A stretch of DNA of 64,000 nt from Soehngenia sp. (GTDB taxonomy: Bacteria > Bacillota > Clostridia > Tissierellales > Tissierellaceae): assembly GCA_024637045.1 (NCBI GenBank), contig JAGXFX010000019.1:170463-234462 (forward strand), given 5' to 3'. The position numbers and the translations under genes are program-made. Below, piece after piece: positions 38,968 to 48,191 of the stretch (the stretch's first letter is position 1; every line of letters begins with the position of its first letter). A model generated the notes under the pieces. That model was given only the letters and a program-made list of their open reading frames with translations, was not told where the DNA came from and did not search any database.

Positions 38968-39054
38968 TGGTGCGAGTGATGGGACTTGAACCCATACGCC
39001 AAGTGTGGCACATGCCCCTCAAACATGCCTGTCTGCCGATTCCAGCACACTCGC
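38968..39054 (-). tRNA. tRNA-Leu (anticodon GAG)
   Basis: An 87-nt class II tRNA with encoded CCA, acceptor GCGAGTG/CACTCGC, anticodon loop TTGAGGG and a long variable arm. Single gene between the peptide-binding protein and rnfC. Confidence 0.93.
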
Positions 39055-39068
39055 ATAATACAGTGAAT

Positions 39069-39090
39069 AAAACAGTCGAATGACTGTTTT
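39069..39090 (-). terminator. Terminator of polA-coaE-slt-SBP
   Basis: A 9-bp stem AAAACAGTC/GACTGTTTT with loop GAAT ends in TTTT on the minus strand, between the binding-protein gene and tRNA-Leu. Confidence 0.75.
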
Positions 39091-39141
39091 GTTGGAAATG
39101 TTACTAGTCCATTATAATATCTTTCTCCGTAAATATCAATC

Positions 39142-40788
39142 CTAATTTGTACTCATTGTCAAATAGCATTTTTCCAATCCATTATACAAATTATAGTATG
39201 TTGGTTCGAGATCACCTGAAATACCTGAATCCACAAGCAATGCTTTGTTCCTAAAAAGCAGACTGCCATATGGAATAGTATTGACATAGTATACCTGGAA
39301 TTCCTCATATGTCTGAATCTTCGAATTTTCATCCCAAACTGTTTCCATTCTCCTTAGTATCTCCTCTAGATTTTCATCAGAATACTGCGCAAAATTGTTA
39401 ATGCTGTCTATACCCAAGTATGTCCTAAATGCAGGTATAGTGGATTGCTCCCATTGAAGCAGAGAAATATCAAAGTCTCCTTCTACAATAATTCTTATCA
39501 TATCCTCGGCTATCTCTTCTGAGATTTCACCTGATGGGTGCACAAATTCCACTGATAATCCAATTTCTTTTAGATTTATTTTAAGCATCTCCGCTGTCTT
39601 CATTTTTAGTTCTGATGAATTATTTACAAGCACTCTCAAAATAATTGGGTAGCCTTCGGAATCTTCACGGATACCATCATTATCACTATCAACAAAACCT
39701 GCGGATTGGAGTATATCTTTTGCATTCTCCACGTTGAATCCATATCTTTCAGAACTTAAGGAAGCAAGGTAAGATGATGGGTGTACAGGTGTGTCTACCT
39801 GTGTCCCGTGCTGGAGATACACTTTATCTATTATGGATTGCCTGTCTATCCCGTAAAAAATGGCTTTCTTCAGTGAATCTGCTCCTTCCATTGAAAACAA
39901 TCCGCTCATGTGATTAAATGCCAGTATTTCATGGTCACCCGAAACATACTCGTAAATGGAGATCCTTTCATTGTGCTCGTATTTATCCCAATCCACGCCT
40001 ATAGTTGGTGCCATATCCAGTTTGCCAGTTTCAAATGCAGTAAGTATTAATTCCCTATCGTCATATATTTTCCCAACTATGTAGGATATTTGTGGTTCTC
40101 CCTCTCTGTAATGTTCATTTGACTCCAAATGAACTTCCTTGAATTTTACATGCTCTACAAATTTATAAGGACCTGTTCCAATTGGGATATAATTTTCCAT
40201 AACCAATGCATCAGAGCCTTTTACCTCTGGTATTATTGGAAATGTAAGCATATCAAGCATATTTCCAGTTGCCTCTTTGAAACTGATTTCAACTTTATAC
40301 TCCGACAATGCTCTGGCTGAGATAATGCTTAAATCGCCTGTTGATGCTCCATTTCGAACAAGTTTTCCATATAAACTATCCGCTCCAGCCTGCTTCATTA
40401 TCCCTACTGTAAAGACAACATCATCCGCGTTCAATTTTTCCCCATTATGCCAGGATATGTCTTGTCTAAGAGATATTTCCACCGTCTTTCCATCCTCACT
40501 GATAGTATATGTACTGGCGAGTCTTGGAATAGGTTGAAGGTTCTGATCATACTCAAATAAACCTTCAAAAATCAACTTGCTGAAATGATAATAACTTAGA
40601 TTGTCAACATACAGAGGATTTAGGGACTTAAAACTTGTCAAGGGCAAGCTGATACCGGCATTATCGAAGATAAAATAATCTACTCCTTCTTCAATTTCTC
40701 CGATATCAATAGAATCCTGCTCAAATGAACAACCCGTTATTGAGAATAAAACTAATGCCATAGTAATTAAAATCATTGTTTTTTTCAT
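39142..40788 (-). CDS. Peptide/oligosaccharide ABC transporter substrate-binding lipoprotein (family 5)
   Basis: A 548-aa extracellular solute-binding protein. The lipoprotein signal ends in the lipobox SITGC (Cys20). It has the SBP family-5 signature YEVKISFKEATGNMLDML...PIGTGPYKFVE and WHNGEKLNADDVVFT. It is cotranscribed with slt, coaE and polA, and no permease or ATPase lies nearby, so it works with a transporter encoded elsewhere or has another role such as sensing. Substrate unknown; peptides are the usual ligand. Confidence 0.88.
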   Translation of the reverse strand: MKKTMILITMALVLFSITGCSFEQDSIDIGEIEEGVDYFIFDNAGISLPLTSFKSLNPLYVDNLSYYHFSKLIFEGLFEYDQNLQPIPRLASTYTISEDGKTVEISLRQDISWHNGEKLNADDVVFTVGIMKQAGADSLYGKLVRNGASTGDLSIISARALSEYKVEISFKEATGNMLDMLTFPIIPEVKGSDALVMENYIPIGTGPYKFVEHVKFKEVHLESNEHYREGEPQISYIVGKIYDDRELILTAFETGKLDMAPTIGVDWDKYEHNERISIYEYVSGDHEILAFNHMSGLFSMEGADSLKKAIFYGIDRQSIIDKVYLQHGTQVDTPVHPSSYLASLSSERYGFNVENAKDILQSAGFVDSDNDGIREDSEGYPIILRVLVNNSSELKMKTAEMLKINLKEIGLSVEFVHPSGEISEEIAEDMIRIIVEGDFDISLLQWEQSTIPAFRTYLGIDSINNFAQYSDENLEEILRRMETVWDENSKIQTYEEFQVYYVNTIPYGSLLFRNKALLVDSGISGDLEPTYYNLYNGLEKCYLTMSTN

Positions 40789-40793
40789 GTTCT

Positions 40794-41417
40794 CTACCTT
40801 AGTCCTTTGATTATATTTGTGATTGACTTTCTTATCTCCAATAATAGCTTATCAAACAGTGTGTCGTTGGAACTATAAAAAGTATTTCCATACACAAACT
40901 CATAAACTTTTTTGTTCTTTTCTACACGACTTACATATTCACGAGTTTCAGGGAACGGAATTGTATGAAGGGTAACTCCATCATTGCTGTGATCATTACT
41001 GAGGAGCCATTGCGAAACATTTCCACTTCCTGCGTTGTAGGCAGCTAGTGCTACTTCTTCACTTTCATACTGATCCATCAATTGTCTGATATACCATGAA
41101 CCCGCCTTGATATTGAAATCAGGTTCATACAGCATTTCAACCGAATAATTTTCTGCACCAAATACTTCTGCAGCCCATTTCCCTGTAGATTCACCGATCT
41201 GCATTAATCCTCTTGCATCTTTTGTAGATGTAGCATCCTTATCAAAGTTGCTTTCTGCCTTTATTACTCCCATCACAAGCATAGGGTCAAGATTATAATC
41301 CTCCGAATACTTCATAACAGAATCCTTGTATACAAATGGGTAGGCCATTGCCACTGCTGATATCGTTAAAATCATTACCAGCGCGGTCACTAATATAAAT
41401 GTAAATATTTTTTTCAT
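40794..41417 (-). CDS. Lytic transglycosylase (SLT domain)
   Basis: Membrane-anchored murein hydrolase (207 aa): N-terminal signal/anchor (about 5-27), then an SLT domain with catalytic Glu in VIKAESNFD (about residue 54), GLMQI and ALAAYNAGSGNV. Lies between coaE and the binding protein. Confidence 0.93.
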   Translation of the reverse strand: MKKIFTFILVTALVMILTISAVAMAYPFVYKDSVMKYSEDYNLDPMLVMGVIKAESNFDKDATSTKDARGLMQIGESTGKWAAEVFGAENYSVEMLYEPDFNIKAGSWYIRQLMDQYESEEVALAAYNAGSGNVSQWLLSNDHSNDGVTLHTIPFPETREYVSRVEKNKKVYEFVYGNTFYSSNDTLFDKLLLEIRKSITNIIKGLR

Positions 41418-41426
41418 AATTCACCA

Positions 41427-42044
41427 CTATCTATATTCATCTAGAAAATGTAGAACCTGTCTTCTCGAATGCTCTACACTTCCTGAGTTATCAATAATCC
41501 TATCTGCCAGCCTTTTCTTCTCTTCAATGTCAAATTGAGCATTTATTCTCGATATTGCCTGCTCAGAATCAAAATCATCTCTCTCCATCAATCTCTTCAT
41601 CTGAGTTTTCTTGTCAGCATAAACCAGCCATATCTCGTCGAACTCAAGGCCTGATTCCACAATCTCTTCCTTGGATTCAAACAATAAGGGCACATCAACA
41701 AAAATGACCTTTTCAGAATCACGAGCTTTCTCTACTTTTCGGAGTATGGATTCCCTTATAAGAGGGTGCAGTATATTATTAATAATATTTCTCTTGCCCT
41801 CGTCATTGAATATTATATTACCAAGCTTTTCTCTGTCTAGAGTTCCATCTATATCAATAACATCATTGCCAAATGCTCTAACTATTCTTTTCAGTCCCTT
41901 TGTGTCCTTCTCAACAACTTCTCTTGCTACCTCATCTGAATCAATCAGCTTAAATCCTTCTTCCATGATAATATTGCTGACTGTAGATTTACCTGTTGCA
42001 ATTCCTCCAGTGATTCCAATTATACTAAATCTATTTGGTCTCAT
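41427..42044 (-). CDS. coaE: Dephospho-CoA kinase
   Basis: Last step of CoA synthesis (205 aa). P-loop GITGGIATGKST (about 9-20), DSDEVAREV, and DVPLLFESKEE. The ATG at 42044 lies inside the last codons of polA (14-bp overlap) behind AAGGTGAG. Confidence 0.95.
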   Translation of the reverse strand: MRPNRFSIIGITGGIATGKSTVSNIIMEEGFKLIDSDEVAREVVEKDTKGLKRIVRAFGNDVIDIDGTLDREKLGNIIFNDEGKRNIINNILHPLIRESILRKVEKARDSEKVIFVDVPLLFESKEEIVESGLEFDEIWLVYADKKTQMKRLMERDDFDSEQAISRINAQFDIEEKKRLADRIIDNSGSVEHSRRQVLHFLDEYR

Positions 42045-44700
42045 ACCAACTCTCACCTTCCAGTATGTCAACTTTTAAAGGTACCTTAAGTTTAATTGCA
42101 TTTTCCATGGTTTCCTTCATCATTTTCTTTACCTGTACCGCTTCATCTTTGTGAGCTTCAATTATTAATTCATCGTGTATTGTCAAAATCAATCTTGATT
42201 TCAAACCATCTTTCCTTAGGTTTTTAAAAACTTTTACCATGGCCATCTTTATTATATCAGCAGCACTTCCCTGAATAGGCATATTCATGGCTACCCTTTC
42301 TCCAAATGATCTTATATTGTAATTTCTTGAAGCAAGTTCAGGTACATATCTTCTACGATTAAGAAGCGTCTCAACATAACCGTTTCCTTTGCCCTTGGCT
42401 ACGGCATCGTCCATATATAATTTGACCTTGCTGTAGTTATCAAAGTAATTATCAATATACTTCCTTGCTTCCTTTCTACTTATACCAATATCTTTAGACA
42501 GGCTGAAATCAGATATGCCATATATTATACTGAAGTTTATTGCCTTTGCCTTGTACCTTAGCTCCGATGTCACCTCATCCTTGGAATAACCAAATACTTC
42601 TGCAGCTGTCTTCGTGTGAATGTCCTCATTGTTTATAAATGCATCCATCATTTTTGGATCAGATGAAATATGAGCAAGCAGTCTTAGTTCAATCTGCGAA
42701 TAATCTCCATCCAAAAATATATAATCCGGTGTCTGTGAGATAAAAGCTTTTCTTATTAGCCTTCCTTCCTCAGATCTTATCGGAATGTTCTGCAGGTTAG
42801 GTTCTGTACTTGAGATTCTACCAGTAGATGTTACAGTCTGATTAAACCTTGTATGAATTCTACCTGTATTTTCATCGATCATTCCTCGCAATCCTTCAAT
42901 ATAAGTTGACTGCAGCTTAACAAGTTGTCTGTATCTAAGGATTTTTTCAACAATATCATGCTCATTTCTAAGTTCATCCAAAACTTCCGCATTTGTTGAA
43001 TAACCTGTCTTTGTTTTTTTTATTACAGGCAGTCCAAGATCCTCGAAAAGAACCTCCCCTATCTGTTTGGGTGAATTGACATTAAATTCTCTTCCTGCAA
43101 GCTCAAATATTTCACTTAATAGTTCCTTGATTTCAGAATCAAAAACCTTCCCGAGCTTATCCAACTCTTCTTTATCGACTTTGACACCATAGTATTCCAT
43201 ATATGCCAGTACCTCAACAAGAGGCATCTCTATTTCCTTAAATAGCTCATCCATGTTTCTCTCGTGTATTATTTCCAGTATTTTCGAATGGAGCTTTTCA
43301 ACAGTCTCCAAAACAAATGCCATATAGGTTTCAACAAATGAACTTTCCAACTCTCCCACTTGTTTTCTATTCTTGCCTTTTCCAAGCTCACCTTCTATAT
43401 CCGGACCAGATTCATTAAAATATTCCTCTGATAATTTGTTTACAGATAAATTGCTTTGACTTGGGTTTATTATATATTCACCGATGGATGCATCGAAATG
43501 GAGACCTTTCAAATCCCATCCCATTTGTATTGTCTTAAGTAGATCAGATTTTGAATCCAATCCCGATTTTTCTATTTTTTCATCTTCAAATACTCCTCTT
43601 AATAATTCCATGCCCTCTTTATCAAGGTTGTTGAAGAACATAAGCCGACTCTTTAAACCTTCAGGCTTTATGCCGATACAAATTGGACTTTCCTTGAAAT
43701 AGTCTTCTTCTGTTAGTATCTTAAATGATATTTTGCCCTTCTTCCTTGACTCATCCACTAGTGCTTGAATCTCATTTGGTTCTTTAATTACAGCTATTTC
43801 ATAACTCATTATTTCCTTGTTTGATTCAATTTCCTCCATATCGAGTTTTCCAAGCAAACTCTTAAATTCAAGATTCTCATATATCTCTTTCAATCTTTCT
43901 ACATCTTCCTCACCAACAAGCAAGTCCTCAATTGAAAAATCAAGTGGAACATTTAGTATTATCTCTCCAAGCTTCTTGCTTAAATAAGCCATCTGCTTGT
44001 TTTCAACAAGCTTTTCCTTTAGCTTTTTACCACTCACTGATTCAATATTTGCGTAAACACCCTCAATATCTGTAAATTCCCTGACAAGTTTCAGTGCAGT
44101 TTTTTCTCCTACACCAGGTACGCCAGGTATATTGTCTGACTTGTCTCCCATCAGTCCTTTAACATCTATAAATTGCTTAGGTTCAATGCCATACTCTTCG
44201 ACTATCCTGGATTTGTTGTAACTCTCAATTTCAGAAATACCCTTTTTAGTTATAAGAACATCCGACTTGTCACTGGCTAATTGAAGGTAATCCTTGTCGC
44301 CGGTTACCAACAGAACTTCCATATCTCTTTCTTCACCAAGTCTTGCCAAGGTTCCTGCAATATCATCAGCTTCATAATCATCCATATCAACAGTCTTGAT
44401 TCCAAGGAGCTGTAGTATTTCCTTGATTATTGGAAATTGCTGTGAAAGTTCACTAGGTGTCTTATCCCTGGTTCCCTTATACTCACTAAAGTCCTTGTGT
44501 CTTAAAGTTGGACCTTTTCTATCGAATGCTACACAGATATAATCCGGTTGTTCCTGCTCTCTTATTCTGTAAAACATCGTAAGGAATCCGTAAACTCCAT
44601 TTGTGTATTCCCCTCCCTTGGTTGTCAGGAGTGGCAGTGCGTAAAAAGCTCTGTGTACAAGTGAGCTTCCATCAATTATCATTAATTTTTTATTATCCAT
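42031..44700 (-). CDS. polA: DNA polymerase I
   Basis: Repair and Okazaki-fragment polymerase (889 aa). N-terminal 5'-3' exonuclease domain (MIIDGSSLVHRAFYAL; GDKSDNIPGVPGVGEKTA near 185). The middle 3'-5' exonuclease domain has lost its catalytic acids, the DxE position reading ISFKILTEEDYF, so proofreading is probably absent. C-terminal polymerase motifs A (DGDYSQIELRLLAH), B (RKEARKYIDNYF region after KAINFSIIYG) and C (LTIHDELIIEA). Heads polA-coaE-slt-SBP. Confidence 0.97.
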   Translation of the reverse strand: MDNKKLMIIDGSSLVHRAFYALPLLTTKGGEYTNGVYGFLTMFYRIREQEQPDYICVAFDRKGPTLRHKDFSEYKGTRDKTPSELSQQFPIIKEILQLLGIKTVDMDDYEADDIAGTLARLGEERDMEVLLVTGDKDYLQLASDKSDVLITKKGISEIESYNKSRIVEEYGIEPKQFIDVKGLMGDKSDNIPGVPGVGEKTALKLVREFTDIEGVYANIESVSGKKLKEKLVENKQMAYLSKKLGEIILNVPLDFSIEDLLVGEEDVERLKEIYENLEFKSLLGKLDMEEIESNKEIMSYEIAVIKEPNEIQALVDESRKKGKISFKILTEEDYFKESPICIGIKPEGLKSRLMFFNNLDKEGMELLRGVFEDEKIEKSGLDSKSDLLKTIQMGWDLKGLHFDASIGEYIINPSQSNLSVNKLSEEYFNESGPDIEGELGKGKNRKQVGELESSFVETYMAFVLETVEKLHSKILEIIHERNMDELFKEIEMPLVEVLAYMEYYGVKVDKEELDKLGKVFDSEIKELLSEIFELAGREFNVNSPKQIGEVLFEDLGLPVIKKTKTGYSTNAEVLDELRNEHDIVEKILRYRQLVKLQSTYIEGLRGMIDENTGRIHTRFNQTVTSTGRISSTEPNLQNIPIRSEEGRLIRKAFISQTPDYIFLDGDYSQIELRLLAHISSDPKMMDAFINNEDIHTKTAAEVFGYSKDEVTSELRYKAKAINFSIIYGISDFSLSKDIGISRKEARKYIDNYFDNYSKVKLYMDDAVAKGKGNGYVETLLNRRRYVPELASRNYNIRSFGERVAMNMPIQGSAADIIKMAMVKVFKNLRKDGLKSRLILTIHDELIIEAHKDEAVQVKKMMKETMENAIKLKVPLKVDILEGESWYETK

Positions 44701-44816
44701 AAATGGCCTCCAATTTCAATAGTCCTATACTTAGTATACATTATTGATGCCATAGAATCCATAAAGACTGACATAATATTCTATTACAATTCTCTCATTT
44801 TGAGATAATTATTATA

Positions 44817-44845
44817 TTGCTTTTTATTGATTTCTATGTTAACAT
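44817..44845 (+). promoter_or_regulatory. Promoter of tRNA-Leu (CAA)
   Basis: TTGCTT (44817-44822), 17-bp spacer, TAACAT (44840-44845), 17 bp before the mature tRNA 5' end. Confidence 0.5.
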
Positions 44846-44862
44846 ATATTTCGTAGCCATTG

Positions 44863-44949
44863 GCCGAAGTGATGGAATTGGCAGACGTACTGGACTCAAA
44901 ATCCAGCGGTGGAAACACCGTGCGGGTTCGACTCCCGCCTTCGGCACCA
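44863..44949 (+). tRNA. tRNA-Leu (anticodon CAA)
   Basis: An 87-nt class II tRNA with encoded CCA, acceptor GCCGAAG/CTTCGGC, anticodon stem CTGGA/TCCAG and loop CTCAAAA. Single gene with its own promoter and terminator. Confidence 0.95.
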
Positions 44950-44952
44950 ACG

Positions 44953-44984
44953 AAAAAATACAGTTCAATTGAACTGTATTTTTT
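44953..44984. terminator. Bidirectional terminator (tRNA-Leu / mltG)
   Basis: A perfect 32-bp palindrome, AAAAAATACAGTTC/GAACTGTATTTTTT around AATT, serving convergent tRNA-Leu (plus) and mltG (minus). Confidence 0.88.
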
Positions 44985-44992
44985 TATGCCCA

Positions 44993-46000
44993 TTACTGGG
45001 TTTGTCTGTATGCTTCAACGTTTATAAGGTGTTCGTTGTAAGTCTCAGCAAACACGTGCCCATTTTCGCCCATTACATAATAGTAGTAATCATGACTTTC
45101 CGGATTCAATGCAGCATTGATGGAATTTCTACCAGGTGATGCAATCGGCCCTGGTGGCATGCCCTGATTTCTATAGGTATTGAAAGGATTGTCCCTTTCC
45201 AGATCCTCATATAAAACCCTGGTCATATGCTCTTTTCCTTCTCCAATTCCGTAAATAACCGTAGCGTCTATTTGAAGAGGCATTCCGGTGTTGATTCTAT
45301 TATAAATAACCCCACTTACTGTGTTTCTTTCATCGTCGTTAAAAGCTTCTCTTTCAATCAGGGATGCAAGTGTCATGATCTGATGCTTTGACATGCCGAG
45401 ATCTTCCCGTTTTGCTTCCATTTCATCAGTCCAAATATCTTCGGTTGTAGTGACCAGCCTTTCGACGATTTGTGGAATGCTCTGGTTTGCAGAGAAATGA
45501 TAAGTTTCTGGGAATAGATAACCCTCAAGGCTATAATAAAGCTCTTCATTATTATAGTTTTCAATGTAGTTTTCTTCATAAAAACGTTCTGTTTCCTGAA
45601 TGAACTCCTCCATTGTTCCAAGACCAGACTCCTGGATTTTTTCAGCAAACTGATAAAGTATGAATCCTTCAGGAAAAGTAACTACTACAGGTACTTCCTG
45701 TTCTCCAACCTGTATGATTTCATAAATATCATCCAGACTCGAGTCCCGCTCAATGATATATGTCCCTGGTTTAATTCTTGCTGCTACGTCTTCCCCGTTG
45801 TACCTAAACCACAATCTGCTCTTAATGACACCTTCTTCATACAGCTTTTCCGCTACTGCGTGTAGTGTGTCTCCTTTTTCCACTACCAGATTCACAGACT
45901 CATCATTGTGGGTACTGTTCAGATAATCTGGTGCAAGAAAGAAACCGCCCACTCCTGCAATAAGTATAATCAGCAACAATACAAGTATGGCTTTTTTCAT
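44993..46000 (-). CDS. mltG: Endolytic transglycosylase MltG (YceG family)
   Basis: Inner-membrane murein transglycosylase that releases nascent glycan strands (335 aa). N-terminal membrane helix (about 4-24), LysM-like segment (VEKGDTLHAVAEKLYEEGVI), YLFPETYHF, catalytic Glu in ASLIEREAFNDDER (about residue 216) and the typical NTYRNQGMPPGPIASPG. Last in the RNase-lplA-GNAT-mltG run. Confidence 0.95.
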   Translation of the reverse strand: MKKAILVLLLIILIAGVGGFFLAPDYLNSTHNDESVNLVVEKGDTLHAVAEKLYEEGVIKSRLWFRYNGEDVAARIKPGTYIIERDSSLDDIYEIIQVGEQEVPVVVTFPEGFILYQFAEKIQESGLGTMEEFIQETERFYEENYIENYNNEELYYSLEGYLFPETYHFSANQSIPQIVERLVTTTEDIWTDEMEAKREDLGMSKHQIMTLASLIEREAFNDDERNTVSGVIYNRINTGMPLQIDATVIYGIGEGKEHMTRVLYEDLERDNPFNTYRNQGMPPGPIASPGRNSINAALNPESHDYYYYVMGENGHVFAETYNEHLINVEAYRQTQ

Positions 46001-46001
46001 T

Positions 46002-47177
46002 CTACTCCTCCCCAGATGGACCGTCTTGGTCCAGTATTTTCTTCTTGTAGATTCTATATGTTTTATATATTACCCCACCATATTTTTCAATATCTCTTTT
46101 CATCGGTTCATTGTAATCCCATATTGTTGAGCCCTCAACGAAATTATACCCATTTTCAACTGCTGCTTTGAAAGTTTGCCAGTAAATTGCTGAAGATACT
46201 CCTTTTTTCTGGTATTCAGGTATTACAAACAAAACAAAGAATCTTAACTTCTTTATTTTATTCTTGTAGTAAAGGTATTTTATGATACCGAAAGGTAAAA
46301 GATGACCCTTCATCTTTGCCAGTACTTCGTTATAATCTGGCAATGCGATATTAAATCCTATCGGCTCACCTTTGGTGTTTCTGGCAATGTAGATTAAATC
46401 CGGATCAGCATATGGTACCAGTTGTTTTGCAATCAGGTCAATTTCTTCATCGTTGGGAGGCATAAAATCTTCCCACTCCGGTGGCATTGCCTTGTCTATA
46501 ATTTCCTTGACATCCTTCATTTCTCTCTCTATATTCTTTAAATCAATTGGATCCACCCGGAAGCCATATTTCTTCATTGCATATGGTGCAAGCTTTTCAT
46601 ATCTCGCTATATTCTCATTAGCACTGTCGCTTTTGTATGCATAGACATCACAGTACTTCTGGAATCCATAATTTGCAAACAAGTCCGGATAATACGGCTT
46701 GTTATAGGTGTTCATTATTAAAGTGGAATCCGTGAAATTATCGATTAAAAATCCCCTGTTATCATCTCCACCAGGTAAAGATAGTGGTCCTTTCATATTT
46801 TCCATGCCTCTTTCAAAGAGCCATCTTTCTGAGAATTGGAGCATACTATCGGCAACTGCCTGATTGTCCTCACACTCAAATTGTGAAATATAACCATCCT
46901 TTAAATCCTTGTGTGAGTTTAAGTGCTCATTTATTCCGACAAGGAGTCTGCCACAAACCTTATCCCCACATATAGCCATTATTTTTTCATTGGGTCCCGC
47001 CTGATTAAGGTAATTACCATCACCTTTAACATATTTTTTATAATCGTTTTTTATAGGTGGTACCCAGCCTGTATCATTCTCATAAATCTTGTATGGGAAT
47101 TCTACAAACTCCTTTAGTTCTTTTTCTGTTCTTATTGGACGTATTTCAATATTTTTACTATGGTTCAATGGCTTCAT
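46002..47177 (-). CDS. GNAT-like acetyltransferase, function unknown
   Basis: A 391-aa protein of the YghO-like group. N-terminal KIYENDTGWVPPIKNDYKKYV and C-terminal GNAT fold (LRFFVLFVIPEYQKKGVSSAIYWQTFKAAVENGYNFVEGSTIWDYN, about 320-365), with the acetyl-CoA loop YQKKGVSSA. Substrate is not known. It lies 1 bp from mltG and 11 bp after lplA. Confidence 0.75.
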   Translation of the reverse strand: MKPLNHSKNIEIRPIRTEKELKEFVEFPYKIYENDTGWVPPIKNDYKKYVKGDGNYLNQAGPNEKIMAICGDKVCGRLLVGINEHLNSHKDLKDGYISQFECEDNQAVADSMLQFSERWLFERGMENMKGPLSLPGGDDNRGFLIDNFTDSTLIMNTYNKPYYPDLFANYGFQKYCDVYAYKSDSANENIARYEKLAPYAMKKYGFRVDPIDLKNIEREMKDVKEIIDKAMPPEWEDFMPPNDEEIDLIAKQLVPYADPDLIYIARNTKGEPIGFNIALPDYNEVLAKMKGHLLPFGIIKYLYYKNKIKKLRFFVLFVIPEYQKKGVSSAIYWQTFKAAVENGYNFVEGSTIWDYNEPMKRDIEKYGGVIYKTYRIYKKKILDQDGPSGEE

Positions 47178-47188
47178 CTCCCGCAGAA

Positions 47189-48181
47189 TTAATCAAATAA
47201 GAGTTCCATAAAGTCAGAATCTGTCATATTGCTAAAATAGTCAGATACATTTATCTCACCCAAAAGCTCCTGGATATGGTCCTTGTCGTATCGAACACCC
47301 TTAAGTTTTTCTTCAAGCTCTTCAATTTCCTTGGTGCCGAAAAAGTCTCCGAAAATCTTTACATCTCTGATTAACCCATTTTTCATTTCAAGTCTTACTT
47401 CTACCGCACCAGATGGGAATCGCTTGTAATTCTTCCATCCAAAATCTGGAGATTCTCCATAATTCCATTCCCAGGTTGAATATTTCTCTTCATATAGCTT
47501 CTGAATTCCGTCCAATTCTTCTTGGCTTAATACATATTCTTCCATTTCCTCGTTATGGTACTCGAAAATGTTTTTAAGCAGCATCTCCTTGAAATCCAAA
47601 ATTGAAGCATCTTCTTTCATGTAAGGTCTAATATTTGTAACTCTGGATTTAACAGACTTTACACCTTTGGACGCGATTTTATCAGCTTTTACATTCAAAG
47701 CATTTGATAATACACTCATATCTGTATCATAAAGAATAGTTCCATGATTAAGAATTCTTTTCTTATAAACTGATTGGGCAATTCCCGAGATTTTCTTGCC
47801 ATCAAGGGTCAAGTCATTTCTTCCCGATAATTCTGCCATTATTCCAAATTTCTCCAGCGCCTTCAATATTGGAACATTGATCTGTCCGAAGTCAATTCTT
47901 TCCTGACCCTTGGAATTGGTATAGATTGAAAAATTAAGATTACCAATGTCGTGGTACACGGCTCCTCCACCGGTGATTCTCCTTACGATCTTTATATCAT
48001 TTTCTTTTACATATTCGATGTTTATTTCCTCAAGTGTATTCTGGTTCTTGCCAACTATTATAGCCGGTCCATTAATCCAAAGATATACGTAATCATCCTC
48101 CCTTGGAAGGTTTTTGAAACAGTATTCCTCAAAAGCAAGATTATAGTTCGGATTGTTAGATAAATTCGTCAGATATTTCAT
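47189..48181 (-). CDS. lplA: Lipoate-protein ligase A
   Basis: Attaches free lipoate to carrier proteins (330 aa, two-domain form). Motifs: NLAFEEYCFKN, GPAIIVGKNQNTLEEIN, RRITGGGAVYHDIGNLNFS (about 72-90) and GRNDLTLDGKKISGIAQ. The ATG at 48181 is behind AGGAGGACG. No lipoylated complex is encoded nearby. Confidence 0.94.
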   Translation of the reverse strand: MKYLTNLSNNPNYNLAFEEYCFKNLPREDDYVYLWINGPAIIVGKNQNTLEEINIEYVKENDIKIVRRITGGGAVYHDIGNLNFSIYTNSKGQERIDFGQINVPILKALEKFGIMAELSGRNDLTLDGKKISGIAQSVYKKRILNHGTILYDTDMSVLSNALNVKADKIASKGVKSVKSRVTNIRPYMKEDASILDFKEMLLKNIFEYHNEEMEEYVLSQEELDGIQKLYEEKYSTWEWNYGESPDFGWKNYKRFPSGAVEVRLEMKNGLIRDVKIFGDFFGTKEIEELEEKLKGVRYDKDHIQELLGEINVSDYFSNMTDSDFMELLFD

Positions 48182-48191
48182 TTTCGTCCTC

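Noticed and set aside
38901..39083. 60-aa ORF near tRNA-Leu (GAG)
   Set aside because: It is the reverse-strand reading of the tRNA.
44784..44993. Small ORF with GAEGGSRTRTVFPPLDFESS
   Set aside because: It is antisense to tRNA-Leu (CAA) and its terminator.
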